A DNA stretch of 64,000 nucleotides. It comes from Nymphaea colorata. Its lineage: Eukaryota > Streptophyta > Magnoliopsida > Nymphaeales > Nymphaeaceae. The stretch lies in contig NC_045150.1 in assembly GCF_008831285.2 (NCBI RefSeq), positions 9,808,001 through 9,872,000 on the forward strand, read 5' to 3'. Below, one piece after another: positions 21,801 through 35,659 of this stretch. Position numbers and translations under genes: made by a program. Below the pieces are notes generated by a model. It searched no databases. It was not told the DNA's origin and saw nothing but the letters and a program-made list of their open reading frames with translations. The stretch's first letter is position 1, and each line of letters starts with the position of its first letter.

Positions 21801-24800
21801 CAGTGCCAGGGTTCAACAGATTTTTTTTCAAAGAAATGAAAAAGCTAGTTGAAATGACACCTGATTCAGAAATTAATTGCATGGAATCAAGAACTACATG
21901 GATACCTGCAATGCCCTTGTCACACTCCTCAATCAAATCACCGAACTTCATGTTCTTTGGGTCCAACGAAGCACCTTTCTTAAGTGCTTCCATCGCTGTC
22001 TCAAACTCTTCAAGTTGGATACATGCAGTACTGGGCAGAAATACAACCGTTTATAAGCATAGCATTCACAGAGACAGGGACACAGAACTCAGTAATTAAA
22101 CTGAAAGTCATCAGATTAGAAAATACTAACAAAAAAATCAAGGTAGCTGCAACTAGCAAACTGACCAAGGTATAATTCTGTAGGCTTGTTATGTTGTCCA
22201 ATGTCCATTATAAATATAAAAGCCGGACAGTAAAAAAGGAATCAACAACTGAAACAGTAATTAACCAATAAATCTTGCAGAACATTAAAACAAATATATG
22301 TGAATGTTCTTGAAACACATGTACACATACATATATGCTGGGCAAAGGGTCACCAAGCACTATAGACCCAAGCTGCTTCATGGAAGAATTAAAGCCATAT
22401 AAAAGGCACGTATCAAAAAGACTCAAAATAGGTTATGCACTCTGAAAAGAGCAAATTTCCTTGATAGTAGATACATGGAAGGAAAGGAGCCTTTGTTCAA
22501 AAATCACACACCAAGGATAAGCTAGGTATAGGAATTAAATTGTTCTCTCTTCAAGGTAGATAGAATCAGATCGATTGCACACGTATAAATGAACATACAG
22601 ATGGACAGACAGATAGACGCACGCATGCACACACAGACACACACATACTGCAGCATCTTTATTATGCACTGGCACAATCTGGACCAAACAAAAGAAATCA
22701 TGAAAGAAGAAAAAGAAGAAGAAACTGGTCAACAGTGAACAGAGCCACATAACTACATAGGCATCTTTCCACCAGCAACAACGGCAAAACATGACAAAAA
22801 GTAGACCAAGTGAACACGATTTTTCTATGTAACAAGGAAACGGCTATGAAGGCACCACAACCATGCTGGCACAGCCAGAAACAGGCGCAAACATGGGTGC
22901 AGGCTCTGGACTCACCATGGACATGGTCAATGGTGTGTCAAGTGTGGTACTGGTCCATGCCTTCATGGCTATAGTGATCCAAAGCATGGACTTGGTCAAC
23001 TCTGGCCAAGTCCATTTCTACCTTTTTAATTTTTTGTGTTTAATTAAATTAATTTAATATATGTTGATTACCTTGTTATTGTTTATTAGTTTACAAATTA
23101 TGAATTTGTCATTCATGAATGTATTGCTTGCTATTTTTCTTGCTTAAAAATTAAAAACCATATTTTCAGTTTGACTTGTTTGCACACATGAACATATCTA
23201 TACACAACTATGTCTCCACACGCAAGTCTTTTTTCAAATTCTGCACATCTGCGACCATGTCCGCACTCATACCCATTTTCCACTTGTCAGGTAGTATCCT
23301 CATGTAGCAGTCTAATTTAACCTTGATAAGAACAGAAACTTCCTATTTACTTCAGAAAACATATACTATTTCTTGTGTACCTCTTGGATTATAGTTAATT
23401 TTATGCGTCATTGGTCCTTATGTTCTTTATTTAGTTATTCTAAGCCTACAAGATCGTTACGTTATAGGCAAAGAAAGAATAAAGGTTATCTTTGTAAACC
23501 TTTACAAGGCAAGGATATGTGGCATTAGTGTCTAACTTCTTCAAGGTCATGATTTAATACTTTATCTAAGAATAGAGAAAGCGTATCTTCTATTTCAAAA
23601 TCGACCGAGTTGCACCCCATCAACCACTTTCATTTAATTTAAGCTTGGGCAACCCACAAATCACATTTTTTTTTCTAAGAAGCCTATCTTCTATTTCAAT
23701 ACAGATTTCTTGTGAAGCCACTGTAGGACAACTACATAGCAAGGTGTCAAGAACAAAATTCTGATCAAACCATTGTCACATATATCGTTTAAGGCCTACA
23801 GAAATTAAACAGCAAGGTTTTTCTAGGGTATAGTACCACATAATTGCATTTATCAGGGAAATCTTGGCAATTTTTTTAAAAGTAAAAAAAATAAAAAAAA
23901 TCATAAAATTTGGGTAAAAATAAAATAAATTAGAAATTAATAAGAAGATATTTAAAAGTGGCTAGATAAGCAACAAATGAAAATTAGAAAATCGAAACTA
24001 ACAATCTGGCAAATAATATCTAACAACTAACAACAAAACGCAAAAGGAGGAAAGCTTGCAGAGGTACGTGATTTTTATTTTCTGGCATCTTGTTCAAAAA
24101 TACATGTTTTATTGGTTTTTTTAGCTGAGTTATATTTGACATACTTATCACATTATTTTTTAATAAAACGGGATATTTGTGACAATGGATCAAACTACTA
24201 GTAAGAAAGGCATCTCTTCAGCATGTTCATATTAGGTTAGCAACTCTTTTTTAAGGATCAGCTAGGACAGCTTTTGAAGGCCATGTGAAGTAAGCTCAAC
24301 GTATTATTAGGAAAGAGAACCTACTATTGGAGCCAAATGCAGCAACAGTAAGATTTAGTTACAGAAGAAATGCCCCCGGCCCATTGACCAGAGAAGAAGA
24401 GGACATCAATAAAGCAACAACAAGGTAAAAAAAAAATAGAAATGAATAAAGGAACAACAAGGAAAACAGTTTCAGAATGGCCTAGAGCTGCCTGTGATGT
24501 TGAAGCATGTAAATGGAACCATTCACCATGTTAATTTGATAGGTACCAACACCTAACTTTTGCATGGCTACACAATCGTTGACCACTGACAATAAACGAC
24601 CAACAAGGGATAAATTTTCCTCAATGAAACAAGTGCATATTTTTCTATGGAAGCCACACATGCCATAAGCTTTTCAAAAAGATATTGAGAAAGTCAATAT
24701 AAAATAATAAGCAATAATTATTAAGAAGCTTTACAGTCCTCAGGATTATCCATAAATTTTTTATCATTCGGACCCACTAGCGCAATAACAAGTGATACAG

Positions 24801-26058
24801 AGCTAATCTATTGTGAATTTCCTGTATGAACTGTAAAAACAGAATAAGAATTGCTAACAAAACCCAATCAAACTCCCATGCCTACCCTTTCCGCAAATAA
24901 GCTTTAGCCATTGAAGGATCCAATTCAATCGCCCTGTTTGCATCAGCAACAGCCTCTGTACAATAATCTTTGTCAATTAGTACAATGATGATACTACCAA
25001 AAGAAGATCAGCCATCAATTCACCTACTCAAAGAAAGTTTTAAGCTCATAACATCCATAACCATTCTGGGAAACTAAGAACATAGCAAAAACCAAGACAA
25101 AATGAAAAAGGAAATACGAAAAATTATTGCAATTTTCGCTACGTAACAAGCACAAGAAGGTCAGCTACCCCTTATGCTCCTTACGTAGTGGGCTAATGAA
25201 ATTGCGTAGACGAGAAACCTCGTAAATCTCAATCGAACCCATTCACCAAAACGGAGTCTTCCGAAACAAATGACGGATGAAGCCAACAACCAGCTCCAGC
25301 CAAAAGAGAACTTCTTCCCGATCCCTTGAGCATCATTGGACCCACAAACAGAAGGAAAGCATAACGCAGGCATAATATCAAATAGCAATGCACCCAGCCA
25401 AACTAACTAATAGTATGTTCCCCAAGTATCACGTTATCAACTCAAAAGAAAAAGACATCTGTCCATCCTTTTGTTAATTAATGGAGGACAGACCAATTTA
25501 TGGAAACCAAAAGCTTTTTTTTCAGCATACAACTCTCATAGGCTTCTCCTACCCCTCTAGGAAAAACCAACCAACATGGCCTTCTCGAGAAAATTTGACA
25601 GCAAACACATGAAATCTGTTGACATTCCTACTGGTTAGATTCACTTGAAAAGTGCATGAACAAAGAACTGAGTTATACGCCTCCATTCAACAGCAGCAAC
25701 AAGACCATGAACTACACCCCTATCAAGCAGATCTCGCCAAAAATAGAAAAATAGATGCAGAACAACACGGTAACAGCAACAAGGAGTCCATAAACATCCC
25801 ATTACCGGAACCCTAGATTACAAGATAACGCAACCCCAGAATTCCATCCAAACAACCAACAAAGCGCACCGAACCGCAGGGGTTGGGCAGGGGGAAACCT
25901 GTGTATCTCTTGAGCTTGATATTGGCTTGTGCTCGATTGGCGAAGAAGTCCGCGTTGGTCGGGTCCATGTCGATGGCCTGCGAGTAGAGATCGCAAGCTA
26001 GTTCGAAGTTATCGTCTACGAAGGCCCCAGCGGCTTTCTTCTCCAACTCGTCGGCCAT
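18804..26058 (-). CDS. SGT1: SGT1 co-chaperone (TPR-CS-SGS), 10 exons
   Basis: Exons (minus strand): 26058-25899, 24955-24886, 22030-21906, 21615-21447, 21044-20948, 20843-20778, 19782-19641, 19388-19306, 19195-19091 and 18911-18804. All introns are GT..AG and the phases join to 1125 nt, 374 residues, the usual plant SGT1 length. Residues 1-118 are three TPR units (MADELEKKA, then [20 protein letters not shown]). A variable linker follows. Residues about 173-262 are the CS domain ([18 protein letters not shown], then GEQLLSV, then INWTSLEY), which binds HSP90. Residues 277-374 are the SGS domain ([32 protein letters not shown], ending KKWEY), which binds HSC70 and NLR leucine-rich repeats. 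With RAR1 and HSP90 the protein stabilises NLR immune receptors, and it also associates with SCF ubiquitin ligases and hormone receptors. Intron 2 is 2.86 kb and holds no gene. Confidence 0.97.
22031..24885 (-). other. Large second intron of SGT1
   Basis: It lies between the TPR-coding exons 2 and 3. It contains a CA/TG-rich patch at about 22620-22650, a stretch around 22850-22990 with repeated ATGG/CATGG words, and a long AT-rich segment (23020-24200). No open frame with a recognisable domain or transposon ends was found. Confidence 0.6.
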
Positions 26059-26610
26059 GAATTCTCCACACCTGCGTTCTCCGACACTCCCCACAACTCT
26101 GTGATCCTTTCCCCCTTCCCCGCCCTCTCTGTTTCGCAAGTCAAGCAGACGCGAATTGACGAAGACGGCAGCTTCAGCTGCGGCATTTTATGGAATCGTA
26201 TTCTCCCGCGCATCCTTGTCTATACCTGAAATTACTTTGGTGTCCTCTTCCTGGAGACCGAAGCTTGCTGTCTGCAGATCTCAACGGCGTTCCAACTCGG
26301 ACACCGTCACCGTTAGAGGTCGGTGAGTTTCAGAAACGGTTCGGACTTTCCAAATTCTGGATTCTTCATTTACTTTACGAGGTTAGAAGGCTGACCGCTA
26401 GCAGGAAAATAAAATGTTTGGCAATTTTTATTTGGGTCCTCAATTTTGTATGATCTCCAAAAGGGGCTTACATTTCCAAATTTTCTAATACGAAGTTCAT
26501 TTAGCATGAAGAGATGGAGAAGGCATCGGGTGTTTTTAGCCATCCGTCCTAATAAAACTTGAGCCCAAACTAAGTTTGGCTTTTGCCCGGACCTTGTCCA
26601 ATAAGGGGAG
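26059..26610. other. SGT1 upstream region
   Basis: This is the promoter and 5' leader side of SGT1 (minus strand). CATAAAAT lies about 130 bp above the start on the sense strand and is a weak TATA candidate. The plus-strand frame at 26190-26453 has no domain. Confidence 0.45.
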
Positions 26611-26908
26611 TTTAGGAGCAGGAAAAATTATTTCAGGATAAAAAGTTTCATGTCTCACGGCTAAAAAGTTTTATGTCTCACGGCTAAGAGAATATGTGTG
26701 AATATGGAGCGATGTAAGCTTATTGTTTTTTGTTATGAGAGATAGGGGCGGAGGGAGGGGGGCCACCTACGCTTTAGGAGTAGGAAAAATTATTTCAGGA
26801 TAAAAAGTTTCATGTCTCATGGCTGGGAAAATATGTGTGAATGTGGAGCGATGTAAGCTTATTGTTTTTTGCAGATAGGGGCGGAGGGAGGGAGGGCCGC
26901 CTACGCCA
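26611..26908. repeat. Imperfect tandem duplication upstream of SGT1
   Basis: Unit A (about 26611-26772) and unit B (about 26773-26908) share the block starting TTTAGGAGCAGGAAAAATTA, then TTTCAGGATAAAAAGTTTCA, then GGAGCGATGTAAGCTTATTG and GATAGGGGCGGAGGGAGG. Unit A also carries an extra internal repeat of AAAGTTT(C/T)ATGTCTCACGGCTAA. The right end of each unit coincides with the left end of a MITE-like element. Confidence 0.85.
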
Positions 26909-27050
26909 TGGCTTCACCCTGGCCAATGAAAAAAATAAAATTTTTTAATTGCGTTATGTATTTTTTGGATTTAAATTCAATTTGACCCTACCCGGATGCA
27001 GAGGTTGGACTGTCGGTCCGCCCTTCAAGAAAATCCTGGCTCCGCCCTAT
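26875..27050. mobile_element. MITE-like element with ATAGGGGCGGAG ends
   Basis: The left end ATAGGGGCGGAGG and the reverse complement of the right end ATAGGGCGGAGCCAGG form an inverted repeat around about 150 bp of AT-rich DNA. A related end pair occurs at 55927-56156. No coding capacity. Confidence 0.5.
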
Positions 27051-29242
27051 GAAATGTTCTTTATTATTTTTTATTATTTTGTGAATTATGAAATATCACA
27101 AACTTTACTGCTTATTATTACATGTTACTTTGTCACAGTTGATAAAAAAAAAAGTCAACCATAGAGTCCTCACATGCTTACATTTTTCATCTATTTATAT
27201 AAAATGCATTATAGAAATTATGATTTAACTCAACTGAGTCACCAAGTCAACTTTCTGCCCCCCCATGACTCAGCCTTCAACCGATCCGAATCTACCAACC
27301 AGGCCGTCCTCTTTACCTTGCCAGTGCCACCCAATAGTCTTGGTGGACAGTGTCCTCGTGACTTTGGATACTCATAATCATTCAGGAACATATGTCATTG
27401 GATTTCTCACTCGAGTTTGAATAGATAAATCTTTTTACAGCATACCAACTGAATGAGTAGACAAATATTTAGATGGTTGGAAGATTTTACCTTTATTATA
27501 TATATATATATATAAAAGGTCAGTTTAAACGATGATAAATGGAAAGCCGTAAGTGGGATTCCATATCCTGGCTTAGATCGAGTGTGCTACCGGTTCTTAT
27601 CAAGTCCGGCTCGGCTTTAATTTAACGTTACGGCGTAGAGGGACATGAATGTCATTGTGTATAAACAAAAGGTGGCGCTGTCGGAGGCTTTCTAGAGCCT
27701 TCTGTTGACGCATGTTATAAATGCCCGGAGGCGGCTATTCAGAGTTAACAAATTACAGAAGGACCCTTTATTTTATACCCGTTTTAAGAAACGCCGATAG
27801 TTTTTCTAGTATTACCATTCGTGCGTATTTTCCCGTTTGGAAGAACGATTTCGATGTTACGCTGCTATCATAGGAAAAAAGTATTGGGCCATCATGGTTA
27901 TTTTCATGAGCTTTTTTTTTTTTTTTACTCATTCCATTTTTGGGTTCTTCCATTTAGTTGGCCCACAACATATATGGTCCCTTGTTATAGACAATGACAT
28001 AATTCTATACTTACATGGGTTGGTGTATGTTCGACAAATATATGAGTAATCCAAGTTAATTCAGAAATGGGCAAAAAAGTGGCCAAACTAATAACTTTTA
28101 AGTGGTAGTACTTTTTGAGGTTTACAATACAATGCAGACTTCAAGACCTTTTATGATTCAGGTTGTATGTAGGTTTTAAGACCCGTTTATGATCTAGAAA
28201 AGTAACACACTGGGTAGTGACAATAACTACAAGTTTCGTAATACATACCCCTTTGGAGTGTGTCGCCTTAGTTACATTACATCGCTCTACACACCATGAA
28301 CCTAAAAGTATGTTGGGAACCTGATTTAGACATAAAATTTGCTCCCATATGGACCATATATGTTTCTCTTGGTAGGTTGTTAATAATTTCTGTCATTGTT
28401 ACTTGTCTCGTATTATTTATGGTTACTCATTTCCCCTTTTTTGTAATTATTAGTCTCTTACGTTCTCCATGTCTTGGCACGTGTGGCTATTTATGTACAG
28501 ACGAACCATTTTTATAGGTAAATCAAACAATTATAAACGGCATTTTTAAAACATGAACATTACGGGGAAGGAAGTTTATAGCTCCGTTAAATATCCTAAA
28601 AATGTTTGGCCGATCATTTTTACGGAATGTTATGTCCAACACCTTTTACCAGACGACTACGCCCAACTTTTTCCACTCAAAATGGTTGTGTGCATGATAT
28701 CAAGGAAACGAGGTGCATTTCTGTAAATAGCAAGAAATCTAAATGGTTTTCTGAAATTTAGTCTAGCTGTTTTATATAAAATTGGAAAACAAAGGCACCA
28801 CACCCATCTTAGCTTGGAGTAGAATTTAATACGAAATATAAAAAAAAGATTCTAGTGGCTTTTGCAAGTTGGAGCTATTGATTGGTATTAAGGGAATTAA
28901 TAACAACGTTACGTTCGGTCGAAGTCCACCCACATTGACCATTGATTTTTGCCGAGGCCGAGCACATGTGAGCTCGTGTGGGCAACTGCCCACATGTCCC
29001 TATAAAACATAAACCTCCTTCCAGTCATATGAGGTGCATCCTTTATTGGACTCAGGTCCATAGCTTGGTGTTTCGATTGTTGGGTCAACAGGGTTTGACC
29101 CATTGTTTGAAGAAAGCCGAATCTTCCACATCTTTTATGATACATGATATGTTTTCGTGTTTCAAAGTGGAGACTGATCACAAGCCAACCCCTATTTGAT
29201 TCCGTTGTACCAATTCACTTGAATATAAATATTGACTAAGGC

Positions 29243-29392
29243 AATAGAGTCATTTTGAATCATTGAATTATTTAGCAGTTTGACCAATTCTCCGTTTGTT
29301 TTTCTTTTGGCCACCAAAGGGCAAGAGAGTCATTTTAATTCATTTAATGACTTAGCAATTTGACCAAGTCTCCATTTGTTTTCTTTTGGCCC
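29243..29392. repeat. Imperfect tandem duplication of about 75 bp
   Basis: Two units share GAGTCATTTT(G/A)AAT(C)CATT, TTAGCA(G/A)TTTGACCAA, TCTCC(G/A)TTTGTTTT and CTTTTGGCC, in direct tandem. Non-coding. Confidence 0.75.
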
Positions 29393-30559
29393 CATAACGA
29401 ATGAAATTGAATGATTGTGGGCCTCCTCATCCGAGACCACCCAGTACAAACACGAGACCCACTCTTATTTAACAATTGGGTGAATGCCCGAAACTGTATC
29501 AGGTGCTCTTGTCTTCCCTAACCCACATTGGTTCGTAAATATTCTTACTGCAATTGCCAGCAACACCTCTGGAGAATGCCATGGAGCGTCTTCGGTCTTG
29601 TTTGAATGGGATATGTGCATGAGATGAAGTATCTTTGAAGACATTTTCTTCGACCGTTCAAACACAACCTTCATACGAGCATTGGGAACAGTTTTCGCTG
29701 GAAAAATGTTGAAGATGTGCTTGGGAGGAGGAGTCATTCGCAAATTAATTTGATCTCCGATCCAAGATGCGAGATGATTTGAGATCACTTGGGGATCTCA
29801 GATCCAAAGATTTTAGGTCCGATCTCCATCATCCAGTTTGAAATATGAGGTTTTAACCGTATGATGAGGATCTCAAATAGTTATTTTTAAGTAACGGTAA
29901 AATCAAGTGTTTGTTTACTTTACGGGCTTCACGTAAGATAGATTAAAGATCAACATCAAATTTGAGATTTGAAACTTTCAAACACACCCTTAGGTCCTGA
30001 TATATAGAAAATCCACTATTTGTTTACTTCTTTATATCATATAAAATCGATTCAATATCAATATCTATTTTCACATCCAAGACCATCACACCCATGATGC
30101 TTCCACTTTGAAGTCGGACTCTTTTTTTTTTTTTTTTCCGAATCTTGTGTCCGAACAAGAAGATATTTTTGTTTTGCAGATCACATGAGCTTGCAAAACC
30201 TGCACCGAAACTGGTATTATTTGAAGTTGGATGTAACCCAACAGATCTACTATACAAACAACCAAAGCATAGCTCAGAACAAGACAACATAGGAGTTACT
30301 ATTAAAATAATTTCCTTGTTTAAAAAGTTCGTGGTCCTAAAAATTTTAATCCACACCGAGGCAAGAAAGCGTTAGCTGCAATGAAACCGCACCAGGGTCC
30401 AAAAGCTAGTCACGTATGCAAGAGTGGCTCGAACATTAGTCGGACCTACTTCTCTTTACCAAAACCTGAGCTCGAGTAGAGCCCAATCCATTGACTCTAT
30501 CCTGTTACTCGTCCCCAGCTGGTAGTCTGGCACTTTTTAAAGAAAAAAAAAGATGGTAC

Positions 30560-30562
<3 letters not shown>

Positions 30563-30650
<88 letters not shown>
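30563..30650. repeat. (AT)44 microsatellite
   Basis: 88 bp of uninterrupted AT. The Tyr-Ile open frames across it on the minus strand are repeat translations, not genes. Confidence 0.98.
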
Positions 30651-30655
<5 letters not shown>

Positions 30656-31795
30656 TTCAGGTTGGCACGATGGGTGGCCTTCAAGTTTATCACCCGACCA
30701 AACTGAAACCATTAGATGCTCAATCGTGGTGACCGACTCCGTGAAACAGTTGCTTTTTTGAATTGATTTCTATTTCCATGTTCAATATTTTATGTATATA
30801 ATAGACCAGCGAGTATTCCGTACAGTGTTTATGGAATATTTAAAGTAAGAAACCAAGAAATTTATATACTTATCATGAGGTGTCTGATACGTGATTGATG
30901 TAGTTAACAGAAATTTTCAAAATAAAAGTGCTGAAGTCATTCACATAATTTTTTCTTTTTGAAAGATAGCTTTATCCACAATCAAGTTGATGAAAATCCA
31001 TGTGAATAGCCCATAGATTCTAGGAACCCTATGTCAGATCTCTTATCTCGATGCACAGCTGTGGTAGACAAAAAATCAGCTGCAAACTTCTTCAACATAG
31101 CTTGAGCTTTTTGAGTTAAAAGAATTTTTAAGGTAGATAAACGATCTTATTTTTTTTATTTTTTTATTTAAGGATGAGTTATTTATTTTACCGTTCTTAA
31201 AAGAGGCCAGTGTGTCTTTATTGGGTTTACATAGCATGACTTTTTACGGTTCACAAATAGCACTGAAACATGACAGTAATCATTCAAAGATTCAAATACG
31301 AGTTCTTATAACACTACTGAATGATTTAAAAAGTTATTATGATCCTATGAATTGGTATAAATCCACCTAACATTCGAAATTCAAAAGCCAAAAATAGGAT
31401 AAAAATTGGTTGTGAAAAATATTTTGCCATGATTTTTATTATTGTTTTTCTTGATATTGATATTGAAGATAAGGGAATAATGATATGCCCATCACGACAC
31501 AGGAGGCCACGCCATGGCCGCATTTTTCCAGTCCACTTGTTCGGCATCCGTTCCATCAAGGAATCGACAGAAAGGAATGCAAGGACGTAAGTACTTCCAA
31601 GTAAATCTCTCCAACCACAAAAAATTGCATTATCATATGACTTTGAAGTTTGAACTGCATCTAACGGCGGAGCCACATACAAGCTACGGAAGGCACCTGC
31701 TTTTCCTAACTTTTCGAACAAATTTAAATGAATAAATTAATGCCCCTTTCAACTATAAATTTGCGTCTGAATGCTCATCACCAAGATTTCTGGCT

Positions 31796-31864
31796 TCATG
31801 TATTGATGGCATCTGCTTCATGGAATCTCTGAATTGCCGTCTCAATCAGGTTGTCATCCCGCAC
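31796..31864 (-). pseudogene. Exon-like scrap: possible terminal exon of an unidentified gene
   Basis: On the minus strand a consensus acceptor TTGCAG (31870-31865) is followed by an open stretch of 22 codons ending in TGA (31798-31796): VRDDNLIETAIQRFHEADA then INT. The composition and clean acceptor look like a real last exon. I found no partner exon on the higher-coordinate side and do not recognise the protein. It could be a relic left by a duplication, or chance. Confidence 0.3.
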
Positions 31865-34400
31865 CTGCAATTCATATGAGTTTTTGCGTTCAGTTCTAAT
31901 GGTACAAATAGCCTTCAACTCTTGTGTCATTTTCTTATTAAAGGTCATTATTGTATAGCAGTGGCAGACTTTTTACATATAAGTTTGGACGAAGGGGTAT
32001 TAATCCAAAATCTCTCATTCCTTAAGCGGCCATTTGGCATTAGGAAAATCTTGTGAGTGTACTGTTGCACAGATCCCATGAATACCAATCAAGTTAATTT
32101 ACTTGTGCTTTCTTCCTAAGAAGCAAAAGGTAAACATTTAGGGAAGAACTGGTGTGAACCTCTCATGTCTTGTGTTGATTGTTTCGGTGAAATTCTTTGT
32201 GGATTCATCCCTACCTATCTCATAGGAAATACATACATTAAAAGGGCTTATATTTCATATGTGCGTTATTGCTAGTGTTTGCTTCTTAGAAAGGGGAAGA
32301 CAATTTTTGCTCAGATTTCAACCCATAACCTTGTGAAATTAAAAGGTTGTTTGGCCATGGTAACACATTGTTAATGTCCCTTGGATTTGCGGAACGCTTG
32401 TTACAATGTCCTGTCAACTTGCCCCCACTTCTAAGATGGGTTTATAAGACAGTAACAAGTGTTATATTTGCCAAACGACCCCTAACTTACCGAATAGCGT
32501 ATGAGATGAAGTTTAAATGTGATCCATGTTATCTACTTGTTGAGTGAATGGTTTCCATATGCCTCACACCGAAAAAGTTTCCTAGAATACTGCACAGGAG
32601 TTTTTTTAGGAAACCCTAACATCAGATCAGCTACGTAAAGAATATAGCAAACCCGAACACAAATTATACCCTACATTTTTTGAGTCATAAGTCTCCTTCA
32701 GCTTTAGGGAAGATATCCTTAAGAGGTTGAAGCCCATTCTCTTTTTTGCCTGACCCCGGGGTCAAGAGTTGCTTCAGGACCAGGGTGAGAGTAGAAACTT
32801 TCATTCATCTTGATTTTGCACAAATGATAACCCGTTTCGAAAGATTTAGATAAGTGTCTACTGCCCAATGTAGTGAACCTATATGATTTGACTTTGAGGC
32901 TACATTTTTAGTAACTACAAAGCGTTGGACTAAGATATGTTTCTATAACTTGACTACCTATGCTTCAAAATTTGTGGACCAAACGTAAAAACCATGGCAG
33001 TACCCTCATTGCAATGAACTTCTGCTGTGATTTTACATTTTGAAAAGTGAATGACGTATACTTTCAGCTGCCATCATTGGTTGAAATAAATATGGACCAG
33101 TCTTTGGCAGAAATACTCCAATCAATTTCACCATCTATCTTGAGATCCATCCTTATTTGTGGATAGAACCGAATAAGAAAAAGAATTGTTCCAACCTATG
33201 GCTCTCTTTGAATTTTTAAACTTTTGTTGCGTACCATATATTTTGCATCACGGTATTAAATCTAACTTTTGGTGTAAGAAAGACGTGCACGGTCGCATAC
33301 AACACCGGCTATCTGCAAGTGAACCCTATGGTTGAGGTGCTTCAATGGCAGAGCCATCATTTGACCAAACTTCACTCATAAGAAAATCACATTTTGTAAT
33401 ATAGGACTCCTAGCTGAAAGAGAAAAGCCTACAACCGAGAAAATGTCTTTTGGGTGGGCAAGAGGCTAATAATTTATTGTTTGAAAAAACATGAATACTG
33501 TCTCATTCCTCAGTTCTCAATTGTATTAGGACTAATATGTACACCTGCCAACTAAAGTGTCGTGATCTCACTCATTTATGGTTCAAGTAAGCAGCACCCA
33601 CGAAAATCAAACACACAACGTGTCTTCAATGTGCTTATTTGTCTGACTAGCTATGCTACATCACTCCCTTGAGAAGATGTCTAGTTCACAAAAATATAAG
33701 TTAACTTGTTTGGATAAAAGTCAAAAATTTAAAGCAAGCCATGGAAATATGCGTAGTTTTTCAACAGACCTCCTGATCTAGTATTAAAATGGAAAAATGA
33801 CTTTCTAATTTGAATTTTAAAGGAAACAGCTCTTCAAGCCTTCTTGTCTTATCAAATGAACTCATAAAAAAAAAAACTGAAGATAAGCACATTCTCTTCG
33901 CTTTGGCTTTGTTTTAGTCATGGCATTTTTTTGAAGCACACTCGCTTGGCTTTGGCTTTCAATATCCAAACAAACCACTATCAAGTGAATGCCATTTTTT
34001 TTTGAGAGAGTCAAAGGCTCAAAGCACTCTTAGAATATGGCATTAACTCATCTAAAAAGTGCCCACAAAGCACTCGCAAAGAGAAGCATTAATGTCTTAT
34101 GAGCTAAGCCCAAGAAACCCATGCAAAATTTCATAATATAGTATAAGAATGCCATCACCTCTCTCCCTTCTGGTTCTGGAAATTCTTTGGCCGTGCTTTC
34201 ATCTTGTCTCAAAATTATGTATGTTTGAGTGAATAGTACACCTGCTTTTCTGTTCCTGTTCAAATTGCTGTTGAAAGAATATTTAAAACAAAATTTAAAC
34301 ACCGCTAATGCATTTATAAAAACTGATTTAAGATAAAACATGCTTTAATTTATGTTGTTTTTATCAAAACTGTTGATTATACTGCTTTCAAAAAATTGTC
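31865..34400. other. Intergenic DNA, nothing recognised
   Basis: AT-rich with dense stops. No domain-bearing frame, no LTR or TIR pair seen. Confidence 0.5.
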
Positions 34401-35659
34401 GTCATTGGAGCCGAGCCGTTTTTTCTTTTTTGTTATAATGGGAACATTATTAAGCTAAAAAAACAATTAAATGGAATATGTGTTTCTTTATAAGATTATA
34501 TTACAGAAGGAACTCTCTAATGATCGTTTCAGAGGGAAAAAGATGCCGTATGAGGAAAATACCATTCAAATCAAACATTTCGGAAAAAGAAAACGACCAG
34601 ACAACAGGAGAAAGGATAAATATCAGCGAATGAATGGCACGCATCGCCACCATCCGCTGTGTACCTGGATCAGAAAGAAAAAGGGTTCCACGGAATCTAC
34701 CGGCATTAGAAAAATTCAAAAAGAAAAAAAGACAAGACAATGAGATTGATCGTTTCAGTTGTCTCGTATGCACATAACACCACAGGGACCCTTCAAAGGA
34801 TAAATGATCAGAAACCGATGCAAAACCACAGAGACAAACCAATATTAACGGGAACGATCCGTCAAAGCAACAAGTTAAAGATCGAGAGGAAAACGAACAA
34901 CAATCGATCAGCAAGCGGAGGACCGGGATCGAGATCAATCGGAAGAAAAACGCAAGGGTTTTCTTTTTCCTTGGCGCGAAGAAAATTTGTGCCTTCCAAC
35001 ATCTTGGCTCCCATGAGGAGGACTTCAAGCTTGCGATCGGCATTTGGGACGGGAAAGAATCCGACCGAGGAGGACTTGGTCGGCGGCAGCTACACGGAAC
35101 TCGATGGATCCCGGCGTTTGCTAGCCGGGAACTGTACCCAGATCAGATCTGATTCGCCCAGTCAAACGGGTCGGGTCAGCATGTAAGTTCGGGTATTGGT
35201 GGTTCAAACTTTTTTTCTTGATCTGATCCAATTGTTCGAATCTTGGGTTTCGGATCTTGGTGGATCCAATTACCGTCTCTGAGTCAGTACTGTGTGTACT
35301 GATACTGAAGCCGCATCGTTTTTCTAAACAATCCGATATATCGAGTCATATAGGCAAATGGGTTTCAGCATTTAGAAGTGATTTTAAAAGATTGTTATAT
35401 TAAATGTATGAATAAATACACAAAAAGCCCTTTAATATTTAGGCCAGCCTAACTTTTAAAAGTTAACAAATATACACTCAATTTTCGGCATATGGGCTGT
35501 GAAAATGCGACACCGCCTTTGCATTCTCTAGCTGGCCCAGCTTTTTCCATGCTTCAATGGCAAAAAGAAACACCACGTGTCATGGATTTGACCCCCAGAG
35601 TTTCTAGATCCAATTGACATCGTCAGATCGGCCAAGGGCAGTGTAGAGAGAAAGTAAAC
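34401..35659. other. Intergenic DNA with a moderately GC-rich island (about 34860-35190)
   Basis: Two long overlapping frames, minus 34501-35043 (180 codons) and plus 34740-35186 (148 codons), cover the same DNA. Neither shows a domain. The minus-strand stretch around 35000-35060 contains the readable words DRKLEVLLMGAKMLEG in a third frame, so a decayed exon is possible, but no gene is supported. Confidence 0.4.

Larger units (their letters stand above)
27051..31795. other. Gene-poor intergenic DNA
   Basis: No supported gene in 4.7 kb. It contains a (TA)n tract at about 27498-27514, a 75-bp tandem duplication at about 29243-29392 and a long (AT)44 tract at 30563-30650. The 107-residue minus-strand frame at 29465-29788 and the 131-residue one at 31326-31721 have no domain and unremarkable composition. 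Confidence 0.5.

Noticed and set aside
30497..30712. Frames encoding long Tyr-Ile repeats
   Set aside because: Translation of an (AT)n microsatellite.
34501..35043. 180-codon minus-strand frame
   Set aside because: No domain, Ser/Phe/Arg-rich, overlaps a long plus-strand frame, no splice or promoter context.
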